From: Microbacterium sp. LWS13-1.2
GTDB taxonomy: Bacteria; Actinomycetota; Actinomycetes; Actinomycetales; Microbacteriaceae
NCBI RefSeq assembly: GCF_040144835.1
Contig: NZ_CP151632.1
Location: forward strand, 930,001-994,000
DNA: 64,000 nucleotides
Direction of reading: 5' to 3'
Below are positions 9,104 to 18,828 of the stretch, piece after piece. The position numbers and the translations under genes are program-made. Below the pieces are notes generated by a model. The model had not been told where the DNA came from. It was given only the letters and a program-made list of their open reading frames with translations, and ran no database searches. Within the stretch, counting starts at the first letter, position 1, and every line of letters starts with the position of its first letter.

Positions 9104-9977
9104 GGGCGACCAGCTCTCGCGCCAGCCGCAGGTAGGCCTGCGCGGCAGCGTGCTCCGGCGCGAATTCGGTGATCGGCATGCCTGACACCGAGGCATCCGG
9201 GAACTTGACGGTACGGCCGATGACCGTCTCGAGGACGTCGTCGCCGAACGCGTCGACCACGCGCTCGAGCACCTCGCGCGAGTGCAGCGTGCGCGAGTCG
9301 TACATCGTCGCGAGCACGCCGTCGAGGGCGATCGTCGGGTTGAGGCGGTCCCGAACCTTGTCGATCGTCTCGATCAGCATCGCGACGCCGCGCAGGGCGA
9401 AGAACTCGCACTCGAGCGGGATCACCACGCCGTGGCTGGCGGTCAGCGCGTTGACGGTCAGCAGACCCAGCGACGGCTGGCAGTCGATGAGCACGACGTC
9501 GTAGTCGGCGGACACCTTGCGCAGCGCGCGCGACAGCGTCTGCTCGCGCGCGACCTCGTTGACGAGGTGGACCTCGGCGGCCGACAGGTCGATGTTGGCC
9601 GGGATGACGTCGAGGTTCTCGACGCGCGAGTGGACGACGACGTCGTACGGGTCGCGCTTGCCGTCGAGAAGCAGGTCGTAGATCGTCGGGATCTCGTGCG
9701 TCTGGATGCCGAGACCGGCCGACAGTGCACCCTGCGGGTCGAAGTCGACCGCGAGCACCTTGCGACCGTAGCCGGCGAGCGCGGCGGCGAGGTTGATGGT
9801 GGTCGTCGTCTTGCCGACGCCGCCCTTCTGGTTGCAGAGGGCGATGATGCGAGCAGGACCGTGGCCGTCGAGCTTCGGCGGAGTGGGGAAGCCCTGGTAG
9901 GGACGCCCGGTAGGCCCGATGGGAACCTCGGACTCCGAGGCCTTCCCCGATCTGGTCTTCGCCGTGCTGTCAGCCAC
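9087..9977 (-). CDS. parA: ParA/Soj-family chromosome-partitioning ATPase
   Basis: The deviant Walker A motif CNQKGGVGKTTTTINLA lies near residue 50, followed by DFDPQGALSAGLG. VLIDCQPSLGLLTVNAL is Walker B. The 40-residue N-terminal extension is low complexity. No parB is adjacent. The parA-scpA-scpB order is known in other actinobacteria, where this ParA is an orphan linked to condensin. The start is GTG, with GGGAG four bases upstream. A TAGGAT -10 candidate lies at 10006-10011, giving a leader of about 22 bases. Confidence 0.92.
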   Translation of the reverse strand: MADSTAKTRSGKASESEVPIGPTGRPYQGFPTPPKLDGHGPARIIALCNQKGGVGKTTTTINLAAALAGYGRKVLAVDFDPQGALSAGLGIQTHEIPTIYDLLLDGKRDPYDVVVHSRVENLDVIPANIDLSAAEVHLVNEVAREQTLSRALRKVSADYDVVLIDCQPSLGLLTVNALTASHGVVIPLECEFFALRGVAMLIETIDKVRDRLNPTIALDGVLATMYDSRTLHSREVLERVVDAFGDDVLETVIGRTVKFPDASVSGMPITEFAPEHAAAQAYLRLARELVARGAVA

Positions 9978-10105
9978 CGTGCTCCCGCTTCCTCGTGCTC
10001 GCTCGATCCTAGTGGCCCCTCGCCGAATCCTTCAGCAAAGCGCCGCGGCAGCGGGAGATGCGTGCGTCGCGGCGCCCGCGCAGAGCGCGAGCGCCGTGAC
10101 GTCGA

Positions 10106-10624
10106 TCAGCGTGCGGCGCCGGCGAGGGTGCCGGTCAGCTGGGCGCCGGCCGGATCCCACGCGATGCACAGCACCTCGCGGTCGCCGCTCTCCCACGACC
10201 CTGTGGTCGGGTACATCGGCCAGTAGTCGAGCGTGGACGACTCGTACGCCAGGCCGATGAACGTCGCGAACTCCGCGATGCAGGTGGTGTCGGCATCCGC
10301 GATGATCGCGTCCTCGCCCGGGTAGTCGCCGTCGGCCAGCGAGTACGAGTAGTACACCTCGTCGTCGTGCGGCTCGTCGCACGGAACGACGGGCACGTCG
10401 CTCACCTCTTCGGTCGTGTCCATGTTCGCGGTGTTGAGGCAGTCGCCGACGCGGATGGCGAACACGTCCGCATTGTCGACCGCCTCGCTCACCTCGCCGG
10501 TCTCGGCGTCGCGGACCGGCTGCGACGACGGCAGGAGCTGGTCGACGATCGAGCAGCCGCTGAGCGAGACCGCGGCCGCCACGACGACGGCAGCCAGCGA
10601 GATGCGAGCACGTTTGTTGTTCAT
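10106..10624 (-). CDS. Secreted lipoprotein of unknown function (septum-formation-like)
   Basis: The protein has 172 residues and a lipoprotein signal peptide: basic MNNKRAR, a hydrophobic core, then the lipobox LSGC with the acylated Cys at 24. The mature part contains VGDCLN, VPCDEPHDDEVY, TTCIAEF and VLCIAWDP. These four cysteines and the CxxPHxxEVY-type motif are typical of a septum-formation-like domain common in actinobacterial lipoproteins. It should be anchored outside the membrane. ATG at 10624 is the first start compatible with the signal peptide. No function is assigned. Confidence 0.82.
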   Translation of the reverse strand: MNNKRARISLAAVVVAAAVSLSGCSIVDQLLPSSQPVRDAETGEVSEAVDNADVFAIRVGDCLNTANMDTTEEVSDVPVVPCDEPHDDEVYYSYSLADGDYPGEDAIIADADTTCIAEFATFIGLAYESSTLDYWPMYPTTGSWESGDREVLCIAWDPAGAQLTGTLAGAAR

Positions 10625-10710
10625 TCGATTCCCCGGAGATCGGTGGTCCGCCCGGGTGGCGGATCCCCGATCGCACAGTCTGGCGGAGTTTCGAACTCCA
10701 TGAGAAATCG

Positions 10711-11661
10711 TTAACGTGCCCGCGGATGCGACGTGGCGTAGACGTCGCGCAGCGCGTCGACCGACACGTAGGTGTAGATCTGCGTCGTCGCCACGGAGGC
10801 ATGACCGAGGAGCTCCTGCACGACGCGGACGTCGGCACCGCCCTGCAGCAGATGGGTGGCGAACGAATGCCGCAGGGTGTGCGGCGAGACGTGCGCGGTG
10901 AGGTGCGCGCGCTCGGCAGCGGACTGGATGATCAGCCAGGCGCTCTGGCGCGACAGCGGAGCTCCTCGCGCTCCGAGGAACAGCTTCGGCGTCGCGCGTC
11001 CGCGCAGCGACAGCTCGGGGCGGGCGCGTGTGAGATAGGCATCGACGGCCGCGCGAGCGTACGAGCCGACCGGGACGATCCGCTCCTTCGAGCCCTTGCC
11101 GCGCACACGCAGCACGTCTCCGTGCGCGACGTCGTCGACGTCGAGCTGCACGATCTCCGACACCCGCGCCCCCGTCGCGTACAGCAGCTCCAGGAGGGCG
11201 CGATCCCGCGTCGCGAGCAGATCCCCCGGCGCCCCGCCCGCGGCGCCCGCCACGTCGGCGTCGGTCGATGGCGCCGGGCCCGAGGCATCCAGCAGCGACT
11301 CGACCTGCTCGATGGTGAGCGCCTTCGGAAGCCGTCGCGCCTGCTTCGGCGGACGCAGGTTCATCGACGGATCGGCCGGCTCGATGCCCTCCCGCGCGAG
11401 GAAGCGGTGCAGCCCCCGCACCGACGACTGCAGGCGCGCCAGCGACGATGCCGCGATCGGGGACTGCCCGGCCGCCCTGTCGGCGACGAAGCTGGCGAGC
11501 GTCACCGAGGTGACCGCGGCCGTGTCGTCGATGCCCTGCTCGCGCAGCCACTGCGCATAGCCCGAGAGATCGCGCCGGTATGCCGCGACGGTGTTCTCCG
11601 ACAGGCCGCGCTCGATGGCGACATGGCGCAGGTAGGCGTCGACCGCGCGATCGATTCTCAT
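10711..11661 (-). CDS. xerD: Site-specific tyrosine recombinase XerD
   Basis: The protein has 316 residues. An N-terminal SAM-like core-binding domain (YLRHVAIERGLSENTVAAY) precedes a tyrosine recombinase domain. Visible catalytic elements are the Arg in YATGARVSE, the HTLRHSFATHLL block, the GHASVATTQ His, and the nucleophile in TQIYTYVS. It resolves chromosome dimers at dif with XerC. It is cotranscribed with the Nudix gene 17 bases upstream. The location beside parA-scpAB is conserved in Gram-positive bacteria, which argues against a phage integrase. Confidence 0.95.
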   Translation of the reverse strand: MRIDRAVDAYLRHVAIERGLSENTVAAYRRDLSGYAQWLREQGIDDTAAVTSVTLASFVADRAAGQSPIAASSLARLQSSVRGLHRFLAREGIEPADPSMNLRPPKQARRLPKALTIEQVESLLDASGPAPSTDADVAGAAGGAPGDLLATRDRALLELLYATGARVSEIVQLDVDDVAHGDVLRVRGKGSKERIVPVGSYARAAVDAYLTRARPELSLRGRATPKLFLGARGAPLSRQSAWLIIQSAAERAHLTAHVSPHTLRHSFATHLLQGGADVRVVQELLGHASVATTQIYTYVSVDALRDVYATSHPRAR

Positions 11662-11678
11662 GTCAGGCCGTCTTCACT

Positions 11679-12308
11679 TCACGCGCCCGGGTCCTCCTTC
11701 GCGCCGCGGAGCCGCTCCGCGGCGGCCAGGACGCCGACGGCGAGGATGCCGTTGCGCAGCCGTCCGGCGAAGATGCCGGCCACGGCGTCGGCGAGCGGCA
11801 CCCACTCGAGGCGGATGTCGGCCTCCTCGTCCTCGCGCGCGTGCACGTCGTCGGCGGGCGCCAGGTCGCGGGCGAGGAACAGGTGGACGATCTCGTCGTT
11901 CCCGCCGGGGGTCGTGAAGATGCTCACCAGCGGCTCCCACGACGAGGCGACCAGGTCTGCCTCCTCCGCGAGCTCGCGACGTGCGGTCTCGAGGGGCGAC
12001 TCCCCCGCGATGTCGAGCAGCCCCGCCGGGATCTCCCAATCGCGCAGGCGGATCGGATGCCGGTACTGCTGGATCAGCAGCACCCGGCCGTCCTCGACAG
12101 CGACGACGGCGGCAGCCCCCGGATGGTCGACGTACTGGCGCACGATCTGCCCGTCGCCATACGCGACGGTGTCGCTGCGCACGTCCCACACGCGGCCCTC
12201 GTAGACCAGCTCGCTCTCGAGGACCGCGGCGTCGACGGGCTCGTCCGCGAGAAGCGCCGCCGTGGGCCTCGCGGGAGCGCCGGGCTGCGGCATCCGATCG
12301 TCCGTCAC
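11679..12308 (-). CDS. Nudix hydrolase, probable ADP-ribose pyrophosphatase
   Basis: The Nudix box GLLDIAGESPLETARRELAEEADL is intact except that the final glycine is Asp. Upstream, VLLIQQYRHPIRLRDWEIPAG is the signature of ADP-ribose pyrophosphatases. Expected products are AMP and ribose-5-phosphate. GTG at 12308 lies one base after the pyrG stop. An ATG at 12329 with GGAG seven bases upstream is an equally possible start. The gene lies between pyrG and xerD, as in many actinobacteria. Confidence 0.9.
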   Translation of the reverse strand: MTDDRMPQPGAPARPTAALLADEPVDAAVLESELVYEGRVWDVRSDTVAYGDGQIVRQYVDHPGAAAVVAVEDGRVLLIQQYRHPIRLRDWEIPAGLLDIAGESPLETARRELAEEADLVASSWEPLVSIFTTPGGNDEIVHLFLARDLAPADDVHAREDEEADIRLEWVPLADAVAGIFAGRLRNGILAVGVLAAAERLRGAKEDPGA

Positions 12309-12309
12309 G

Positions 12310-14028
<1,719 letters not shown>

Positions 14029-14102
14029 GGGCTTTTATCCTATCAGGCTGTATTTCGATGAGCTTCGCAGAAGCTGAGGACACGCGGAGCAGGCGACGGA
14101 TC

Positions 14103-15794
14103 TCAGTCGACTTCGGTGCGCAAGCTCAGCAACTCGCGCGCATGGGTCAGGGCGGCATCCGAGTCGGGCATGCCCGACAGCAGGCGGGCCATCTCGGCCT
14201 CGCGGTCGGCTCCTTCCAGGCGACGGACATCGGATGCCGTCACCAAGCCGTCGTTCGCCTTCACGACGGTCAGATGGTTGGCGGCGAACGCCGCGACCTG
14301 TGCGAGATGGGTGACCGCGATCACCTGCGAGGACTCCGACAGGCGGGCCAGACGCCGGCCCACCTCGATCGCCGCGGCGCCGCCGATGCCGGCATCCACC
14401 TCGTCGAAGACGAACGTCGGCACCGGGTCGACAGCGGCGATCACGACCTCGATGGCGAGCATGACGCGGCTCAGCTCTCCGCCGCTCGCACCGCGCGAGA
14501 CCGCGCGCGGCTCGGCACCCGGGTGCGGGGCCAGCAAGATCGAAACGTCGTCGCGCCCCGACGCCGTCTCGGCGCCGGCGGTGACCGCGACCTCGAGGCG
14601 GGCATCGGGCATCGCGAGGGCACGCAGCTCGGCCGTGACGGCGGAACCCAGACGCGACGCCGCCTCGGTTCTCGCGGCGGTGAGCACGGCGGCGGTCTCG
14701 TCGAGAGCGGCGGCCGCGGCATCCCGCTCCTCGGTCAGCCGTTCGATCCGATCGGAGTCGTCGTCCAGCTCTGCCAGGCGCGAGGAGCCGGTGTCGAGCA
14801 GCTCGATCGCGGCGTCGAGCGTGCCGTGCGCGCGGACGAGCCCCGCCAGCACCGCGCGACGCTCCTCGACGGCGGCGAGCTCGTGCGGGCCGGACTCGTC
14901 GAGGTCGGCGAGATAGCCGGCGAGTGCGGCGGCGACGTCGGCGACGCGATAGCCGAGGTCGGCCAGCTGACCCGCGAGCTCTTCGAGCACCGGATCGTGC
15001 ACGCGCTCGAGAACGCGGCGGGACTCGGCCAGCAGCGCGGCGGCGTCGGGCTCGTCGCCCTCGCCCGAGAGGCCGTCGTGCGCGGTCGCGGCGGCGACCC
15101 GCAGCTCTTCGGCGTTCGCCAGCCGCTCGGCGCGCGCGGCGAGCTCGGTGTCCTCACCCGGCTGCGGGGCCGCCTGCTCGATCTCGGCCAGCTGCGCCCG
15201 CAGGTCCTGGGCTTCACGGGCACGCGCATCGCGCTCGTCAGTGAGTTGCGACAGCTCGCGATCGATCGCGCGCCAGTGCTCGAACGCCCGTCGGTACCTG
15301 CCTCGCGCGGTGTGGACCGCCTCGCCGCCGAACCTGTCGAGCGCGTCGCGCTGCGCCGACGCCGAACGCAGGCGCAGCTGGTCGGACTGCCCGTGCACCA
15401 CCACGAGCTCGTCGGCGAGGTCGGCGAGCACCCCGGCCGGCGCCGCGCGTCCGCCGACGGAGGCCCGGCCGCGCCCCTCGCTCGAGATCGAGCGGCCGAT
15501 GTAGAGCTCGGCGCGGCCGCCGCCGATGGGCTCAACGTCGCCGCCCGCCTCGCGCACGCGTGCGGCGACCGGTCCGTCCTCGGGCACGATCCATACGCCG
15601 TCGACCGTGGCCTGCGAGGCGCCGGCACGCACGGCGCCGGAGTCGGCCCGCTGGCCGAGCAGCAGACCCAGGCCGGTGACGACCATCGTCTTGCCCGCGC
15701 CGGTCTCCCCCGTGATCGCGGTGAAGCCGGCGCCGATGGGCAGCGTCGCCTCGGCGATCACGCCGAGGTCGCGCAGGCGCATCTCCTCGATCAC
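14103..15794 (-). CDS. recN: DNA repair protein RecN
   Basis: RecN is an SMC-like ATPase of double-strand break repair. The P-loop GETGAGKT is at residues ~29-36. Long coiled-coil helices rich in Ala, Glu and Arg fill the middle. The ABC signature SGGELSRVMLAIEV and Walker B FVFDEVDAGIGG lie in the last quarter, followed by VTHLAQVAAFA. The start is GTG at 15794, overlapping the nadK stop by four bases (GTGA). The longer frame reaching 16298 is antisense-like padding inside nadK. The protein has 563 residues. Confidence 0.95.
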   Translation of the reverse strand: MIEEMRLRDLGVIAEATLPIGAGFTAITGETGAGKTMVVTGLGLLLGQRADSGAVRAGASQATVDGVWIVPEDGPVAARVREAGGDVEPIGGGRAELYIGRSISSEGRGRASVGGRAAPAGVLADLADELVVVHGQSDQLRLRSASAQRDALDRFGGEAVHTARGRYRRAFEHWRAIDRELSQLTDERDARAREAQDLRAQLAEIEQAAPQPGEDTELAARAERLANAEELRVAAATAHDGLSGEGDEPDAAALLAESRRVLERVHDPVLEELAGQLADLGYRVADVAAALAGYLADLDESGPHELAAVEERRAVLAGLVRAHGTLDAAIELLDTGSSRLAELDDDSDRIERLTEERDAAAAALDETAAVLTAARTEAASRLGSAVTAELRALAMPDARLEVAVTAGAETASGRDDVSILLAPHPGAEPRAVSRGASGGELSRVMLAIEVVIAAVDPVPTFVFDEVDAGIGGAAAIEVGRRLARLSESSQVIAVTHLAQVAAFAANHLTVVKANDGLVTASDVRRLEGADREAEMARLLSGMPDSDAALTHARELLSLRTEVD

Positions 15795-16780
15795 GGTGCG
15801 ACCTCGGATGAGACGGGCAGGACGCCGGCGATCGCGGCCGGGCCGCGCCAGCCCTCGACCGGAAGGCGGAACTTGCGCACGAGGCGATCCGTGAACTGTG
15901 CGGGATGCAGGCGCGCCAGGCGCACCGGACGCTCCGAGCGACGCACGACGACGCGGGCGCCGGGCGGCAGGTCGTGCGACCGCCGGCCGTCGCACCACAG
16001 GATGCCCGTGCCGTTCGTGCGCTCGAGCACCTCGATCGCCACCGAATGCTCCGGTCCCACCACGAGCGGCTTGGCGAAGAGCGCATGCGCCGACAGCGGC
16101 ACCACGGCGATCGCCTCGACGGTCGGCCAGATGACCGGACCGCCCGCGGAGAAGTTGTAGGCGGTCGACCCGGTGGGCGTCGACACGACCATGCCGTCGC
16201 AGCCGAACGTCGACAGCGGACGCCCGTCGATCTCGACCACCACCTCGAGCATGCGCTCGCGGCTGGCCTTCTCGACCGTCGCCTCGTTGAGCGCCCACGT
16301 CTCGTAGATCACGGAGTCGACGGTGTCCTTCACCCGCACCTGTAGCGCCATGCGCTCCTCGACCTCGTACTCGCGGGCGATGACGCGGCGGACGGCCTCG
16401 TCCATGTCGTCGCGCTCGGTCTCGGCGAGGAAGCCGACGTGGCCCATGTTGATGCCCAGCACGGGCGCGCGTCCGTCTCGCACCAGCTCCGCGGCGCGCA
16501 GGATGGTGCCGTCACCACCCAGCACGATCGCGAGCTCCACCTCGCCGACCGGCACATCGCGTCCGAGCAGCGCCACATCGCCGAGCGTGGAACCCGCAGC
16601 CAGCAGCTCCTCCGCGTCGTCGGGAGCGAACACCGGCCGGGCACCCGCCGCGCGCAGTGCGTCGACGACCCGCTCGGCGGCGGTGACCGTCTCGGCACGA
16701 TGCGCGTGCGCCACCACCAGGATGCTGCGCTCGGTCTGCGTGTGAGCCTGCGTGTCGTGCGGTGCGTCGGCGTTGTTCAT
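15791..16780 (-). CDS. nadK: NAD kinase
   Basis: NadK phosphorylates NAD to NADP in the cytoplasm. The catalytic GGDGT motif occurs as IVLGGDGTILRA, with NEATVEKASR and CDGMVVSTPTGSTAYNFSAGG as the NAD-binding blocks. ATG at 16780 is preceded by GGGGAG and overlaps the tlyA stop (ATGA); the N-terminal ~20 residues are variable. The protein has 329 residues. The tlyA-nadK-recN cluster is a standard actinobacterial arrangement. Confidence 0.96.
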   Translation of the reverse strand: MNNADAPHDTQAHTQTERSILVVAHAHRAETVTAAERVVDALRAAGARPVFAPDDAEELLAAGSTLGDVALLGRDVPVGEVELAIVLGGDGTILRAAELVRDGRAPVLGINMGHVGFLAETERDDMDEAVRRVIAREYEVEERMALQVRVKDTVDSVIYETWALNEATVEKASRERMLEVVVEIDGRPLSTFGCDGMVVSTPTGSTAYNFSAGGPVIWPTVEAIAVVPLSAHALFAKPLVVGPEHSVAIEVLERTNGTGILWCDGRRSHDLPPGARVVVRRSERPVRLARLHPAQFTDRLVRKFRLPVEGWRGPAAIAGVLPVSSEVAP

Positions 16781-17577
16781 CGGCTCCCCGCCAGTCGGTT
16801 CACGGTGCTCAACCATTCTGTCGGATTGCTCCCCCGGCCCGGCGCGAGGTGGACGATGAACTCGGAATTGCCGTGCGTGCCCGCGATCGGGGAGGAGACG
16901 ATGCCGCACGTGCCGAGTCCCGTGTCCCACGCCGACCAGAGCACGCGCGCGACGGCGTCGGCGCGCAGCACCGGGTTGGTGACGAGGCCGCCCTTCACCG
17001 CGGTGCGCCCCACCTCGAACTGAGGTTTCACGAGGAGTACCAGATCGGCATCGGATGCCGCCACAGCCGTCGCCGCCGGCAGCACGTGGGACAGCGAGAT
17101 GAACGACAGGTCGCCGGTGATGACCGACGGTGCCGGCGCCATACCGCTCGCCTCGGCGAGCGATTCCGGAGTCATGTGGCGGACGTTGAATCCTTCGATC
17201 GAGACGACGCCGGGGTCGCCGGCGACGGACGCGGCGAGCTGCCCGTGTCCGACATCCACCGCGATCACGGGCTCGGCGCCGCGTTCGCGGAGCACTTGGG
17301 TGAACCCGCCGGTGGAAGCGCCCATGTCCAGCGCCACACGGCCGCGGACGTCGACGTCGAACGCGTCGAGTCCGGCGATCAGCTTGTGCGCCGCGCGGCT
17401 GACGTAGTGATCGGCGCCGGCGACCTCGATCCGGCTGTCGTCGCCCACCGGCGTCGAGGGCTTCACCACGGCGCGGCCGTCGACGGTGACGAGGCCTTCC
17501 GAGATGAGCGTCGCGGCGTGAGTGCGCGAGCGCGCAAGACCGCGGGCGGCCAGGGCGGCGTCGAGCCGGCCCGTCAT
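16777..17577 (-). CDS. tlyA: TlyA family 16S/23S rRNA 2'-O-methyltransferase
   Basis: The protein has 266 residues. An N-terminal S4 domain (RLDAALAARGLARSRTHAA) is joined to a FtsJ-like Rossmann methyltransferase with the AdoMet motif ALDMGASTGGFTQVLRERGA. DLSFISLSHVLPA and LLVKPQFEVGR follow. In mycobacteria TlyA methylates 16S and 23S rRNA and affects capreomycin susceptibility; the same rRNA role is inferred here. It overlaps the upstream 52-aa ORF and downstream nadK by four bases each. Confidence 0.95.
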   Translation of the reverse strand: MTGRLDAALAARGLARSRTHAATLISEGLVTVDGRAVVKPSTPVGDDSRIEVAGADHYVSRAAHKLIAGLDAFDVDVRGRVALDMGASTGGFTQVLRERGAEPVIAVDVGHGQLAASVAGDPGVVSIEGFNVRHMTPESLAEASGMAPAPSVITGDLSFISLSHVLPAATAVAASDADLVLLVKPQFEVGRTAVKGGLVTNPVLRADAVARVLWSAWDTGLGTCGIVSSPIAGTHGNSEFIVHLAPGRGSNPTEWLSTVNRLAGSR

Positions 17578-17732
17578 GACGGGGAGCCGGGCGTCGCCTC
17601 GAGGCGACGGGCGAGCGTGTCGTGCAGCGTGTCGTACGCGTCAGCCCGCGTGGCCAGGGGCTGCGCCTCGATCACCTCGAGGGTCGACAGGAGGTCGCCC
17701 GTCTCGTCGTCATGCTGGCTGGCCTGATCCAT
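17574..17732 (-). CDS. Small conserved-position acidic protein, function unknown
   Basis: This 52-residue protein (MDQASQHDDETGDLLSTLEV at its start) is acidic and predicted helical, without membrane segments. It occupies the gap between the HAD phosphatase and tlyA, where small ORFs of this kind are common in actinobacteria. TATTCT lies exactly six bases before the ATG, a leaderless promoter geometry. Its end overlaps tlyA by four bases, so it may serve as the translated leader of tlyA-nadK-recN. No function is assigned. Confidence 0.72.
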   Translation of the reverse strand: MDQASQHDDETGDLLSTLEVIEAQPLATRADAYDTLHDTLARRLEATPGSPS

Positions 17733-17790
17733 GCCCCCAGAATACGGGGGCGCCGCGACAGTCGACCGGATTCGACGCGGCCGTGACCGG

Positions 17791-18828
17791 TCAGGGCCGG
17801 TGGAACGGGTCGGCGTACAGCCGCTCGGGCACGCGGAAGCCGAAGATCGCACGGCCTGTCGACCAGATGGCAGCGGCGCCCGCTCGCACCAGGTCGATCG
17901 CGCGGTCCCCCTCGCTCAGAATGCGGATGTCGGCACCGTCGATCGCGACGCGCGCGTCGCGCACGGTGGCGACCCCGTCCTTCACCTGCACCTCGGGGTA
18001 CGGCTCATGAAGTTCGCGAAGATCGCCGAGGATGTAGGTCGGCCGCGAACTCTCCGGCGCCGCCAGCACGTGCTTGGGTCTGTCCACACCCGTCAGCACG
18101 AGCGCCGACCCGATGCCCGCACGATTCGCGCCGAGGATGTCGGTGTCCAAGCGGTCGCCCAGAAACAGCGGATGCCGCGCCTCGAACCGCGCCACAGCCT
18201 CCTGGAAAATGGGCGTCTCGGGCTTGCCGGCCACGGTGGCGAGCCGGCCCACCGCTGTGTGCACCGCGGACACGAGCGTGCCGTTGCCGGGAGCGATGCC
18301 GCGTGACTGCGGGATCGTCCAGTCGGTGTTGGTGGCGACCCAGGGGATCCCGCCCTCCTCCTCGGGAGTCTTCAGGGCGAACGCCGCTTCGGCGAGCTGT
18401 GTCCACCCGACCTCGGGGGCGAACCCTTGCACGACGGCCGCCGGGGCGTCGTCGGCGCTCCGTGTCACGACGAAGCCGGCCTTCTCGACCTCGACCACGA
18501 GACCATCTCCGCCCACGACGAGCACGGTCGATCCGGGCGCGATCCTCTCTGCGAGCAATCGCATCGCGGCCTGCGGGCTGGTGACGACATCCCGCGGGGC
18601 GGTCTGCAGACCGAGCTCGCTCAAGTGCGCCGCCACCGACGCGTCGGTGCGCGCCGCGTTGTTCGTGATGTAGGCCAGGGATCGGCCGTCCCGGGCGCGA
18701 TTCAGACTCTCGACCGCGTACGGCAGCGCTCCCGCGCCGGCGTACACGACTCCGTCGAGATCGGCGAGCACGACGTCGACACCGTCGAGCGGGGCGGGCG
18801 TCGCCGCCCGCCTCCCGAAGAGCGCCAT
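17791..18828 (-). CDS. HAD-IIA family sugar/nucleotide phosphatase (NagD-like)
   Basis: The protein has 345 residues. HAD motif I is LADLDGVVYAG, motif II AYITNNAARTD, and motif IV LFLGDRLDTDILGANRAG, the class IIA (NagD/PGP) pattern. The cap domain lies between motifs II and III. Expected substrates are small phosphates such as 2-phosphoglycolate or nucleotide monophosphates. Its start codon shares one base with the stop of the repeat-rich TPR gene, so both belong to one operon. Confidence 0.92.
   Translation of the reverse strand: MALFGRRAATPAPLDGVDVVLADLDGVVYAGAGALPYAVESLNRARDGRSLAYITNNAARTDASVAAHLSELGLQTAPRDVVTSPQAAMRLLAERIAPGSTVLVVGGDGLVVEVEKAGFVVTRSADDAPAAVVQGFAPEVGWTQLAEAAFALKTPEEEGGIPWVATNTDWTIPQSRGIAPGNGTLVSAVHTAVGRLATVAGKPETPIFQEAVARFEARHPLFLGDRLDTDILGANRAGIGSALVLTGVDRPKHVLAAPESSRPTYILGDLRELHEPYPEVQVKDGVATVRDARVAIDGADIRILSEGDRAIDLVRAGAAAIWSTGRAIFGFRVPERLYADPFHRP

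Noticed and set aside
10106..11551. A long minus-strand frame that would extend the lipoprotein upstream through xerD
   Set aside because: The extension is an Arg/Ala-rich shadow of xerD. The lipoprotein signal peptide at 10624 fixes the true start.
10711..11661. Tyrosine recombinase as a sign of an integrated element
   Set aside because: Its motifs and the parA-scpAB neighbourhood identify housekeeping XerD. No attachment-site repeats or phage genes are nearby.
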